DNA from: Amblyomma americanum
Lineage: Eukaryota > Arthropoda > Arachnida > Ixodida > Ixodidae
Direction of reading: 5' to 3'
DNA: 64,000 bases
NCBI RefSeq assembly: GCF_052857255.1
Contig: NW_027526507.1
Coordinates: 124,001 to 188,000 of the forward strand
Position 1 is the first letter of the stretch. Each line of letters opens with the position of its first letter. The position numbers and the translations under genes are program-made. Shown here piece by piece: positions 29,401-43,298 of the stretch. The notes beneath the pieces were generated by a model. It searched no databases and had not been told where the DNA came from. It was given only the letters and a program-made list of their open reading frames with translations.

Positions 29401-32400
29401 GCGTAAATCTCGCTAGTTTCGATCTAAAACGATGTATCCCGTTGTTTTGAGCCGGAATACAAGTTTTCCTCCAGTTCTGACAGAAAAAGTTTACAGGTCT
29501 CGTCTACTCTTCGACGACTTGTAAAATCGATGTTCGTGAATCTCGCTAGTTTCGATCTAAAACGATGTATCCCGTTGTTTCGAGCTGGAATACAAGTTAT
29601 CCCGCAGTTCTGAGATAAAACGTTTACAGCTTTCTCTCGTCTACTCTTCGACGACATGTAAAATCGATGTTCGTGAATCGCGATAGTTTCAATCTAAAAC
29701 GATGTATCCCGGTGTTTTGAGCCGGAATACAAGTTTTCGCGTCGTTCTGAGAGAAAAAGTTTACACCTTTCTCTCGTCTACTCTTCAACGACTTGTAAAC
29801 TCGATGCTCTTGAATTTTGCTAGTTTCGATCTAAAACGATGTATCCCGTTGTTTTGAGCCGGAATACAAGTTTTCCTCCAGTTCTGAGAGAAAAAGTTTA
29901 TAGGTCTCGTCTACTCTTCGACGACTTGTAAAATCGATGTTCGTGAATCTCGCTAGTTTCGATCTAAAACGATGTATCCCGTTGTTTTGAGCTGGAATAC
30001 AAGTTATCCCGCAGTTCTGAGCGAAAACATTTACAGCTCTCTCTGGTCTACTCTTCGACGACTTGTAAAATCGATGTTCGTGAATCTCGCTAGTTTCAAT
30101 CTAAAACGATGTATCCCGGTGTTTTGAGCCGGAATACAAGTTTTCGCGCAGTTCTGAGAGAAAAAGTTTACACCTTTCTCTCGTCTACTCTTCAACGACT
30201 TGTAAACTCGATGCTCGTGAATTTTGCTAGTTTCGATCTAAAACGATGGCTCCCGTTGTTTTGAGCCGGAATACAAGTTTTCGTGCAGTTCTAAGAGAAA
30301 AAGTTTATACCTTTCTCTCGTCTACTCTTCGACGACTAGTAAAATCGATGCTCGTGAATTTTGCTAGTTTTGATCTAAAACGATGTATCCCGTTATTTTG
30401 AGCCGGAATACAAGTTTTCGCGCAGTTCTGAGAGAAAACGTTTACACCTTTCTCTCGTCTACTCTTCGACGACTTGTAAAATCGATGCTCGTGAATTTGC
30501 TAGTTTCGATCTAAGACGATGTATCTCGTTGTTGTGAGCCGGAATACAAGTTTTCGCGCAGTTCTGAGAGAAAAAGCTTACAGCTCTCTCTCGTCTACCC
30601 TTCGACGAGTTGTAAAATCGAAGTGCGTAAATCTCGCTAGTTTCGATCTAAAACGATGTATCCCGTTGTTTTGAGCCGGAATACAAGTTTTCCTCCAGTT
30701 CTGAGAGAAAAAGTTTACAGGTCTCGTCTACTCTTCGACGACTTGTAAAATCGATGTTCGTGAATCTCGCTAGTTTCGATCTAAAACGATGTATCCCGTT
30801 GTTTTGAGCTGGAATACAAGTTATCCCGCAGTTCTGAGATAAAACGTTTACAGCTTTCTCTCGTCTACTCTTCGACGACATGTAAAATCGATGTTCGTGA
30901 ATCGCGATAGTTTCAATCTAAAACGATGTATCCCGGTGTTTTGAGCCGGAATACAAGTTTTCGCGTCGTTCTGAGAGAAAAAGTTTACACCTTTCTCTCG
31001 TCTACTCTTCAACGACTTGCAAAATCGATGCTCTTGAATTTTGCTAGTTCTGATCTAAAACGATGTATCCCGTTATTTTGAGCCGGAATACAAGTTTTCG
31101 CGCAGTTCTGAGAGAAAAAGTTTACACCTTTCTCTCGTCTACTCTTCGACGACTAGTAAAATCGATGCTCGTGAATTTTGCTAGTTTTGATCTAAAACGA
31201 TGTATCCCGTTATTTTGAGCCGGAATACAAGTTTTCGCGCAGTTCTGAGAGAAAAAGTTTACACCTTTCTCTCGTCTACTCTTCGACGACGTGTAAAATC
31301 GATGCTCGTGAATTTGTTAGTTTCGATCTAAGACGATGTATCTCGTTGTTTTGAGCCGGAATACAAGTTTTCGCGCAGTTCTGAGAGAAAAAGCTTACAG
31401 CTCTCTCTCGTCTACTCTTCGACGAGTTGTAAAATCGAAGTGCGTAAATCTCGCTAGTTTCGATCTAAAACGATGTATCCCGTTGTTTTGAGCCGGAATA
31501 CAAGTTTTCGTTCAGTTCTGACAGAAAAAGTTTACAGGTCTCGTCTACTCTTCGACGACTTGTAAAATCGATGTTCGTGAATCTCGCTAGTTTCGATCTA
31601 AAACGATGTATCCCGTTGTTTCGAGCTGGAATACAAGTTATCCCGCAGTTCTGAGATAAAACGTTTACAGCTTTCTCTCGTCTACTCTTCGACGACATGT
31701 ATAATCGATGTTCGTGAATCGCGATAGTTTCAATCTAAAACGATGTATCCCGGTGTTTTGAGCCGGAATACAAGTTTTCGCGTCGTTCTGAGAGAAAAAG
31801 TTTACACCTTTCTCTCGTCTACTCTTCAACGACTTGTAAACTCGATGCTCTTGAATTTTGCTAGTTTCGATCTAAAACGATGTATCCCGTTGTTTTGAGC
31901 CGGAATACAAGTTTTCCTCCAGTTCTGAGAGAAAAAGTTTATAGGTCTCGTCTACTCTTCGACGACTTGTAAAATCGATGTTCGTGAATCTCGCTAGTTT
32001 CGATCTAAAACGATGTATCCCGTTGTTTTGAGCTGGAATACAAGTTATCCCGCAGTTCTGAGCGAAAACATTTACAGCTCTCTCTGGTCTACTCTTCGAC
32101 GACTTGTAAAATCGATGTTCGTGAATCTCGCTAGTTTCAATCTAAAACGATGTATCCCGGTGTTTTGAGCCGGAATACAAGTTTTCGCGCAGTTCTGAGA
32201 GAAAAAGTTTACACCTTTCTCTCGTCTACTCTTCAACGACTTGTAAACTCGATGCTCGTGAATTTTGCTAGTTTCGATATAAAACGATGGCTCCCGTTGT
32301 TTTGAGCCGGAATACAAGTTTTCGTGCAGTTCTAAGAGAAAAAGTTTATACCTTTCTCTCGTCTACTCTTCGACGACTAGTAAAATCGATGCTCGTGAAT

Positions 32401-35400
32401 TTTGCTAGTTTTGATCTAAAACGATGTATCCCGTTATTTTGAGCCGGAATACAAGTTTTCGCGCAGTTCTGAGAGAAAACGTTTACACCTTTCTCTCGTC
32501 TACTCTTCGACGACTTGTAAAATCGATGCTCGTGAATTTGCTAGTTTCGATCTAAGACGATGTATCTCGTTGTTGTGAGCCGGAATACAAGTTTTCGCGC
32601 AGTTCTGAGAGAAAAAGCTTACAGCTCTCTCTCGTCTACCCTTCGACGAGTTGTAAAATCGAAGTGCGTAAATCTCGCTAGTTTCGATCTAAAACGATGT
32701 ATCCCGTTGTTTTGAGCCGGAATACAAGTTTTCCTCCAGTTCTGAGAGAAAAAGTTTACAGGTCTCGTCTACTCTTCGACGACTTGTAAAATCGATGTTC
32801 GTGAATCTCGCTAGTTTCGATCTAAAACGATGTATCCCGTTGTTTTGAGCTGGAATACAAGTTATCCCGCAGTTCTGAGCGAAAAAGTTTACAGCTCTCT
32901 CTGGTCTACTCTTCGACGACTTGCAAAATCGATGCTCTTGAATTTTGCTAGTTCTGATCTAAAACGATGTATCCCGTTATTTTGAGCCGGAATACATGTT
33001 TTCGCGCAGTTCTGAGAGAAAAAGTTTACACCTTTCTCTCGTCTACTCTTCGACGACGTGTAAAATCGATGCTCGTGAATTTGCTAGTTTCGATCTAAGA
33101 CGATGTATCTCGTTGTTTTGAGCCGGAATACAAGATTTCGCGCAGTTCTGAGAGAAAAAGCTTACAGCTCTCTCTCGTCTACTCTTCGACGAGTTGTAAA
33201 ATCGAAGTGCGTAAATCTCGCTAGTTTCGATCTAAAACGATGTATCCCGTTGTTTTGAGCCGGAATACAAGTTTTCCTCCAGTTCTGACAGAAAAAGTTT
33301 ACAGGTCTCGTCTACTCTTCGACGACTTGTAAAATCGATGTTCGTGAATCTCGCTAGTTTCGATCTAAAACGATGTATCCCGTTGTTTCGAGCTGGAATA
33401 CAAGTTATCCCGCAGTTCTGAGATAAAACGTTTACAGCTTTCTCTCGTCTACTCTTCGACGACATGTAAAATCGATGTTCGTGAATCGCAATAGTTTCAA
33501 TCTAAAACGATGTATCCCGGTGTTTTGAGCCGGAATACAAGTTTTCGCGTCGTTCTGAGAGAAAAAGTTTACACCTTTCTCTCGTCTACTCTTCAACGAC
33601 TTGTAAACTCGATGCTCGTGAATTTTGCTAGTTTCGATCTAAAACGATGTATCCCGTTGTTTTGAGCCGGAATACAAGTTTTCGCGCAGTTCTGAGAGAA
33701 AAAGTTTATACCTTTCTCTCGTCTACTCTTCGACGACTTGTAAAATCGATGCTCGTGAATTTTTCTAGTTTCGATCTAAAACGATGTATCCCGTTGTTTT
33801 GAGCCGGAATACAAGTTTTCGCGCAGTTCTGAGATAAAAAGTTTACAGCTTTCTCTCGTCTACTCTTCGACGACTTGTAAAATCGATGTTCGTGAAACTC
33901 GCTAGTTTCGATCTAAAACGATGTATCTCGCTGTTTTGAGCCGGAATACAAGTTTTCGCGCAGTTCTGAGAGAAAAAGCTTACAGCTCTCTCTCGTCTAC
34001 TCTTCGACGAGTTGTAAAATCGAAGTGCGTAAATCTCGCTAGTTTCGATCTAAAACGATGTATCCCGTTGTTTTGAGCTGGAATACAAGTTATCCCGCAG
34101 TTCTGAGCGAAAACATTTACAGCTCTCTCTGGTCTACTCTTCGACGACTTGTAAAATCGATGTTCGTGAATCTCGCTAGTTTCAATCTAAAACGATGTAT
34201 CCCGGTGTTTTGAGCCGGAATACAAGTTTTCGCGCAGTTCTGAGAGAAAAAGTTTACACCTTTCTCTCGTCTACTCTTCAACGACTTGTAAACTCGATGC
34301 TCGTGAATTTTGCTAGTTTCGATCTAAAACGATGGCTCCCGTTGTTTTGAGCCGGAATACAAGTTTTCGTGCAGTTCTAAGAGAAAAAGTTTATACCTTT
34401 CTCTCGTCTACTCTTCGACGACTAGTAAAATCGATGCTGGTGAATTTTGGTAGTTTTGATCTAAAACGATGTATCCCGTTATTTTGAGCCGGAATACAAG
34501 TTTTCGCGCAGTTCTGAGAGAAAACGTTTACACCTTTCTCTCGTCTACTCTTCGACGACTTGTAAAATCGATGCTCGTGAATTTGCTAGTTTCGATCTAA
34601 GACGATGTATCTCGTTGTTGTGAGCCGGAATACAAGTTTTCGCGCAGTTCTGAGAGAAAAAGCTTACAGCTCTCTCTCGTCTACCCTTCGACGAGTTGTA
34701 AAATCGAAGTGCGTAAATCTCGCTAGTTTTGATCTAAAACGATGTATCCCGTTGTTTTGAGCCGGAATACAAGTTTTCCTCCAGTTCTGAGAGAAAAAGT
34801 TTACAGGTCTCGTCTACTCTTCGACGACTTGTAAAATCGATGTTCGTGAATCTCGCTAGTTTCGATCTAAAACGATGTATCCCGTTGTTTTGAGCTGGAA
34901 TACAAGTTATCCCGCAGTTCTGAGCGAAAAAGTTTACAGCTCTCTCTGGTCTACTCTTCGACGACTTGTAAAATCGATGCTCTTGAATTTTGCTAGTTCT
35001 GATCTAAAACGATGTATCCCGTTATTTTGAGCCGGAATACAAGTTTTCGCGCAGTTCTGAGAGAAAAAGTTTACACCTTTCTCTCGTCTACTCTTCGACG
35101 ACATGTAAAATCGATGCTCGTGAATTTGCTAGTTTCGATCTAAGACGATGTATCTCGTTGTTTTGAGCCATAATACAAGTTTTCGCGCAGTTCTGAGAGA
35201 AAAAGCTTACAGCTCTCTCTCGTCTACTCTTCGACGAGTTGTAAAATCGAAGTGCGTAAATCTCGCTAGTTTCGATCTAAAACGATGTATCCCGTTGTTT
35301 TGAGCCGGAATACAAGTTTTCCTCCAGTTCTGACAGAAAAAGTTTACAGGTCTCGTCTACTCTTCGACGACTTGTAAAATCGATGCTCGTGTATCTCGCT

Positions 35401-38400
35401 AGTTTCGATCTAAAACGATGTATCCCGTTGTTTCGAGCTGGAATACAAGTTATCCCGCAGTTCTGAGATAAAACGTTTACAGCTTTCTCTCGTCTACTCT
35501 TCGAAGACATGTAAAATCGATGTTCGTGAATCGCGATAGTTTCAATCTAAAACGATGTATCCCGGTGTTTTGGGCCGGAATACAAGTTTTCGCGCCGTTC
35601 TGAGAGAAAAAGTTTACACCTTTCTCTCGTCTACTCTTCGACGACTAGTAAAATCGATGCTCGTGAATTTTGCTAGTTTTGATCTAAAACGATGTATCCC
35701 GTTATTTTGAGCCGGAATACAAGTTTTCGCGCAGTTCTGAGAGAAAAAGTTTACACCTTTCTCTCGTCTACTCTTCGACGACGTGTAAAATCGATGCTCG
35801 TGAATTTGTTAGTTTCGATCTAAGACGATGTATCTCGTTGTTTTGAGCCGGAATACAAGTTTTCGCGCAGTTCTGAGAGAAAAAGCTTACAGCTCTCTCT
35901 CGTCTACTCTTCGACGAGTTGTAAAATCGAAGTGCGTAAATCTCGCTAGTTTCGATCTAAAACGATGTATCCCGTTGTTTTGAGCCGGAATACAAGTTTT
36001 CCTCCAGTTCTGACAGAAAAAGTTTACAGGTCTCGTCTACTCTTCGACGACTTGTAAAATCGATGTTCGTGAATCTCGCTAGTTTCGATCTAAAACGATG
36101 TATCCCGTTGTTTCGAGCTGGAATACAAGTTATCCCGCAGTTCTGAGATAAAACGTTTACAGCTTTCTCTCGTCTACTCTTCGACGACATGTAAAATCGA
36201 TGTTCGTGAATCGCGATAGTTTCAATCTAAAACGATGTATCCCGGTGTTTTGAGCCGGAATACAAGTTTTCGCGTCGTTCTGAGAGAAAAAGTTTACACC
36301 TTTCTCTCGTCTACTCTTCAACGACTTGTAAACTCGATGCTCTTGAATTTTGCTAGTTTCGATCTAAAACGATGTATCCCGTTGTTTTGAGCCGGAATAC
36401 AAGTTTTCCTCCAGTTCTGAGAGAAAAAGTTTATAGGTCTCGTCTACTCTTCGACGACATGTAAAATCGATGTTCGTGAATCTCGCTAGTTTCGATCTAA
36501 AACGATGTATCCCGTTGTTTTGAGCTGGAATACAAGTTATCCCGCAGTTCTGAGCGAAAACATTTACAGCTCTCTCTGGTCTACTCTTCGACGACTTGTA
36601 AAATCGATGTTCGTGAATCTCGCTAGTTTCAATCTAAAACGATGTATCCCGGTGTTTTGAGCCGGAATACAAGTTTTCGCGCAGTTCTGAGAGAAAAAGT
36701 TTACACCTTTCTCTCGTCTACTCTTCAACGACTTGTAAACTCGATGCTCGTGAATTTTGCTAGTTTCGATCTAAAACGATGGCTCCCGTTGTTTTGAGCC
36801 GGAATACAAGTTTTCGTGCAGTTCTAAGAGAAAAAGTTTATACCTTTCTCTCGTCTACTCTTCGACGACTAGTAAAATCGATGCTCGTGAATTTTGCTAG
36901 TTTTGATCTAAAACGATGTATCCCGTTATTTTGAGCCGGAATACAAGTTTTCGCGCAGTTCTGAGAGAAAACGTTTACACCTTTCTCTCGTCTACTCTTC
37001 GACGACTTGTAAAATCGATGCTCGTGAATTTGCTAGTTTCGATCTAAGACGATGTATCTCGTTGTTGTGAGCCGGAATACAAGTTTTCGCGCAGTTCTGA
37101 GAGAAAAAGCTTACAGCTCTCTCTCGTCTACCCTTCGACGAGTTGTAAAATCGAAGTGCGTAAATCTCGCTAGTTTCGATCTAAAACGATGTATCCCGTT
37201 GTTTTGAGCCGGAATACAAGTTTTCCTCCAGTTCTGAGAGAAAAAGTTTACAGGTCTCGTCTACTCTTCGACGACTTGTAAAATCGATGTTCGTGAATCT
37301 CGCTAGTTTCGATCTAAAACGATGTATCCCGTTGTTTTGAGCTGGAATACAAGTTATCCCGCAGTTCTGAGATAAAACGTTTACAGCTTTCTCTCGTCTA
37401 CTCTTCGACGACATGTAAAATCGATGTTCGTGAATCGCGATAGTTTCAATCTAAAACGATGTATCCCGGTGTTTTGAGCCGGAATACAAGTTTTCGCGTC
37501 GTTCTGAGAGAAAAAGTTTACACCTTTCTCTCGTCTACTCTTCAACGACTTGCAAAATCGATGCTCTTGAATTTTGCTAGTTCTGATCTAAAACGATGTA
37601 TCCCGTTATTTTGAGCCGGAATACAAGTTTTCGCGCAGTTCTGAGAGAAAAAGTTTACACCTTTCTCTCGTCTACTCTTCGACGACTAGTAAAATCGATG
37701 CTCGTGAATTTTGCTAGTTTTGATCTAAAACGATGTATCCCGTTATTTTGAGCCGGAATACAAGTTTTCGCGCAGTTCTGAGAGAAAAAGTTTACACCTT
37801 TCTCTCGTCTACTCTTCGACGACGTGTAAAATCGATGCTCGTGAATTTGTTAGTTTCGATCTAAGACGATGTATCTCGTTGTTTTGAGCCGGAATACAAG
37901 TTTTCGCGCAGTTCTGAGAGAAAAAGCTTACAGCTCTCTCTCGTCTACTCTTCGACGAGTTGTAAAATCGAAGTGCGTAAATCTCGCTAGTTTCGATCTA
38001 AAACGATGTATCCCGTTGTTTTGAGCCGGAATACAAGTTTTCCTCCAGTTCTGACAGAAAAAGTTTACAGGTCTCGTCTACTCTTCGACGACTTGTAAAA
38101 TCGATGTTCGTGAATCTCGCTAGTTTCGATCTAAAACGATGTATCCCGTTGTTTCGAGCTGGAATACAAGTTATCCCGCAGTTCTGAGATAAAACGTTTA
38201 CAGCTTTCTCTCGTCTACTCTTCGACGACATGTATAATCGATGTTCGTGAATCGCGATAGTTTCAATCTAAAACGATGTATCCCGGTGTTTTGAGCCGGA
38301 ATACAAGTTTTCGCGTCGTTCTGAGAGAAAAAGTTTACACCTTTCTCTCGTCTACTCTTCAACGACTTGTAAACTCGATGCTCTTGAATTTTGCTAGTTT

Positions 38401-39490
38401 CGATCTAAAACGATGTATCCCGTTGTTTTGAGCCGGAATACAAGTTTTCCTCCAGTTCTGAGAGAAAAAGTTTATAGGTCTCGTCTACTCTTCGACGACT
38501 TGTAAAATCGATGTTCGTGAATCTCGCTAGTTTCGATCTAAAACGATGTATCCCGTTGTTTTGAGCTGGAATACAAGTTATCCCGCAGTTCTGAGCGAAA
38601 ACATTTACAGCTCTCTCTGGTCTACTCTTCGACGACTTGTAAAATCGATGTTCGTGAATCTCGCTAGTTTCAATCTAAAACGATGTATCCCGGTGTTTTG
38701 AGCCGGAATACAAGTTTTCGCGCAGTTCTGAGAGAAAAAGTTTACACCTTTCTCTCGTCTACTCTTCAACGACTTGTAAACTCGATGCTCGTGAATTTTG
38801 CTAGTTTCGATATAAAACGATGGCTCCCGTTGTTTTGAGCCGGAATACAAGTTTTCGTGCAGTTCTAAGAGAAAAAGTTTATACCTTTCTCTCGTCTACT
38901 CTTCGACGACTAGTAAAATCGATGCTCGTGAATTTTGCTAGTTTTGATCTAAAACGATGTATCCCGTTATTTTGAGCCGGAATACAAGTTTTCGCGCAGT
39001 TCTGAGAGAAAACGTTTACACCTTTCTCTCGTCTACTCTTCGACGACTTGTAAAATCGATGCTCGTGAATTTGCTAGTTTCGATCTAAGACGATGTATCT
39101 CGTTGTTGTGAGCCGGAATACAAGTTTTCGCGCAGTTCTGAGAGAAAAAGCTTACAGCTCTCTCTCGTCTACCCTTCGACGAGTTGTAAAATCGAAGTGC
39201 GTAAATCTCGCTAGTTTCGATCTAAAACGATGTATCCCGTTGTTTTGAGCCGGAATACAAGTTTTCCTCCAGTTCTGAGAGAAAAAGTTTACAGGTCTCG
39301 TCTACTCTTCGACGACTTGTAAAATCGATGTTCGTGAATCTCGCTAGTTTCGATCTAAAACGATGTATCCCGTTGTTTTGAGCTGGAATACAAGTTATCC
39401 CGCAGTTCTGAGCGAAAAAGTTTACAGCTCTCTCTGGTCTACTCTTCGACGACTTGCAAAATCGATGCTCTTGAATTTTGCTAGTTCTGA
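26440..39490. repeat. Tandem 6,533-bp satellite super-repeat (two copies)
   Basis: Unit order and private variants repeat with an offset of 6,533 bp (48 units). ACATGTTTTCGCG is at about 26462 and 32995, CTGGTGAATTTTGG at 27904 and 34437, and a-type unit starts at 26699/33232, 28744/35277, 29424/35957, 30648/37181 and 31465/37998. The left breakpoint lies between about 26425 and 26462 (so about 32958-32995 in the second copy). Identity looks near perfect, with only scattered single-base differences. Confidence 0.85.
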
Positions 39491-42400
39491 TCTAAAACGA
39501 TGTATCCCGTTATTTTGAGCCGGAATACAAGTTTTCGCGCAGTTCTGAGAGAAAAAGTTTACACCTTTCTCTCGTCTACTCTTCGACGACATGTAAAATC
39601 GATGCTCGTGAATTTGCTAGTTTCGATCTAAGACGATGTATCTCGTTGTTTTGAGCCGGAATACAAGTTTTCGCGCAGTTCTGAGAGAAAAAGCTTACAG
39701 CTCTCTCTCGTCTACTCTTCGACGAGTTGTAAAATCGAAGTGCGTAAATCTCGCTAGTTTCGATCTAAAACGATGTATCCCGTTGTTTTGAGCCGGAATA
39801 CAAGTTTTCCTCCAGTTCTGACAGAAAAAGTTTACAGGTCTCGTCTACTCTTCGACGACTTGTAAAATCGATGTTCGTGAATCTCGCTAGTTTCGATCTA
39901 AAACGATGTATCCCGTTGTTTCGAGCTGGAATACAAGTTATCCCGCAGTTCTGAGATAAAACGTTTACAGCTTTCTCTCGTCTACTCTTCGACGACATGT
40001 AAAATCGATGTTCGTGAATCGCGATAGTTTCAATCTAAAACGATGTATCCCGGTGTTTTGAGCCGGAATACAAGTTTTCGCGTCGTTCTGAGAGAAAAAG
40101 TTTACACCTTTCTCTCGTCTACTCTTCAACGACTTGTAAACTCGATGCTCGTGAATTTTGCTAGTTTCGATCTAAAACGATGTATCCCGTTGTTTTGAGC
40201 CGGAATACAAGTTTTCCTCCAGTTCTGAGAGAAAAAGTTTATAGGTCTCGTCTACTCTTCGACGACTTGTAAAATCGATGTTCGTGAATCTCGCTAGTTT
40301 CGATCTAAAACGATGTATCCCGTTGTTTTGAGCTGGAATACAAGTTATCCCGCAGTTCTGAGCGAAAACATTTACAGCTCTCTCTGGTCTACTCTTCGAC
40401 GACTTGTAAAATCGATGTTCGTGAATCTCGCTAGTTTCAATCTAAAACGATGTATCCCGGTGTTTTGAGCCGGAATACAAGTTTTCGCGCAGTTCTGAGA
40501 GAAAAAGTTTACACATTTCTCTCGTCTACTCTTCAACGACTTGTAAACTCGATGCTCGTGAATTTTGCTAGTTTCGATCTAAAACGATGGCTCCCGTTGT
40601 TTTGAGCCGGAATACAAGTTTTCGTGCAGTTCTAAGAGAAAAAGTTTATACCTTTCTCTCGTCTACTCTTCGACGACTAGTAAAATCGATGCTCGTGAAT
40701 TTTGCTAGTTTTGATCTAAAACGATGTATCCCGTTATTTTGAGCCGGAATACAAGTTTTCGCGCAGTTCTGAGAGAAAACGTTTACACCTTTCTCTCGTC
40801 TACTCTTCGACGACTTGTAAAATCGATGCTCGTGAATTTGCTAGTTTCGATCTAATACGATGTATCTCGTTGTTGTGAGCCGGAATACAAGTTTTCGCGC
40901 AGTTCTGAGAGAAAAAGCTTACAGCTCTCTCTCGTCTACCCTTCGACGAGTTGTAAAATCGAAGTGCGTAAATCTCGCTAGTTTCGATCTAAAACGATGT
41001 ATCCCGTTGTTTTGAGCCGGAATACAAGTTTTCCTCCAGTTCTGAGAGAAAAAGTTTACAGGTCTCGTCTACTCTTCGACGACTTGTAAAATCGATGTTC
41101 GTGAATCTCGCTAGTTTCGATCTAAAACGATGTATCCCGTTGCTTTGAGCTGGAATACAAGTTATCCCGCAGTTCTGAGCGAAAACGTTTACAGCTCTCT
41201 CTGGTCTACTCTTCGACGACTTGTAAAATCGATGCTCTTGAATTTTGCTAGTTCTGATCTAAAACGATGTATCCCGTTATTTTGAGCCGGAATACAAGTT
41301 TTCGCGCAGTTCTGAGAGAAAAAGTTTACACCTTTCTCTCGTCTACTCTTCGACGACATGTAAAATCGATGCTCGTGAATTTGCTAGTTTCGGTCTAAGA
41401 CGATGTATCTCGTTGTTTTGAGCCGGAATACAAGTTTTCGCGCAGTTCTGAGAGAAAAAGCTTACAGCTCTCTCTCGTCTACTCTTCGACGAGTTGTAAA
41501 ATCGAAGTGCGTAAATCTCGCTAGTTTCGATCTAAAACGATGTATCCCGTTGTTTTGAGCCGGAATACAAGTTTTCCTCCAGTTCTGACAGAAAAAGTTT
41601 ACAGGTCTCGTCTACTCTTCGACGACTTGTAAAATCGATGTTCGTGTATCTCGCTAGTTTCGATCTAAAACGATGTATCCCGTTGTTTCGAGCTGGAATA
41701 CAAGTTATCCCGCAGTTCTTAGATAAAACGTTTACAGCTTTCTCTCGTCTACTCTTCGACGACATGTAAAATCGATGTTCGTGAATCGCGATAGTTTCAA
41801 TCTAAAACAATGTATCCCGGTGTTTTGGGCCGGAATACAAGTTTTCGCGCCGTTCTGAGAGAAAAAATTTACACCTTTCTCTCGTCTACTCTTCAACGAC
41901 TTGTAAATTCGATCCTCGTGAATTTTGCTAGTTTCGATCTGAAACGATGTATCCCGTTGTTTTGAGCCGGAATACAAGTTTTCGCGCAGTTCTGAGAGAA
42001 AAAGTTTATACCTTTCTCTCGTCTACTCTTCGGCGACTTGTAAAATCGATGCTCGTGAATTTTGCTAGTTTCGATCTAAAACAATGTATCCCGTTGTTTT
42101 GAGCCGGAATACAAGTTTTCGTGCAGTTCTAAGAGAAAACATTTACACCTTTCTCTCGTCTACTCTTCGACAACTAGTAAAATTGATGCTCATGAATTTT
42201 CCTAGTTTCGATCTAAACGATGTATCTCGTTGTTTTGAGCCGGAATACAAGTTTTCGCGCAGTTCTGAGAGAAAAAGCTTACAGCTCTCTCTCGTCTACT
42301 CTTCGACGAGTTGTAAAATCGAAGTGCGTAAATCTCGCTGGTTTCGATCTAAAACGATGTATCCCGTTGTTTTGAGCCGGAATACAAGTTTTCCTCCAGT

Positions 42401-43298
42401 TCTGAGAGAAAAAGTTTACAGGTCTCGTCTTTTCTTCGACGACTTGTAAAATCGATGTTCGTGAATCTCGCTAGTTTCAATCTAAAACGATGTATCCCGG
42501 TGTTTTGAGCCGGAATACAAGTTTTCGCGCAGTTCTGAGCGAAAACTTTTACAGCTCTCTCTGGTCTACTCTTCGACGACTTGTAAAATCGATGTTCGTG
42601 AATCTCGCTAGTTTCAATCTAAAACGATGTATCCCGGTGTTTTGAGCCGGAATACAAGTTTTCGCGCAGTTCTGAGAGAAAAAGTTTACACCGTTCTCTC
42701 GTCTACTCTTCAACGACTTGTAAACTCGATGCTCGTGAATTTTGCTAGTTTCGATCTAAAACGATGGCTCCCGTTGTTTTGAGCCGGAATACAAGTTTTC
42801 GTGCAGTTCTAAGAGAAAAAGTTTATACCTTTCTCTCGTCTACTCTTCGACGACTAGTAAAATCGATGCTCGTGAATTTTGCTAGTTTCGATCTAAGACG
42901 ATATATCTCGTTGTTTTGAGCCGGAATACAAGTTTTCGCGCAGTTCTGAGAGAAAAAGCTTACAGCTCTCTCTCGTCTACTCTTCGACGAGTTGTAAAAT
43001 CGAAGTGCGTAAATCTCGCTGGTTTCGATCTACAACGATGTATCCCGTTGTTTTGAGCCGGAATACAAGTTTTCCTCCAGTTCTGAGAGAATAAGTTTAC
43101 AGGTCTCGTCTTTTCTTCGACGACTTGTAAAATCGATGTTCGTGAATCTCGCTAGTTTCAATCTAAAACGATGTATCCCGGTGTTTTGAGCCGGAATACA
43201 AGTTTTCGCGCAGTTCTGAGATAAAACGTTTACAGCTTTCTCTCGTCTACTCTTCGACGACTTGTAAAATCGATGCTCGTGAATTTGCTAGTTTCGAT
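37998..43298. repeat. 1,767-bp satellite sub-repeat (13 units)
   Basis: The a-b unit pair starts at 37998, 39765 and 41532, each 1,767 bp apart, with similar unit order between. The spacing also occurs at 31465/33232 and, through the 11.4-kb duplication, at 49420/51187/52954. This is an intermediate level between the 680-bp and 6.5-kb repeats. The end coordinate is approximate. Confidence 0.6.
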
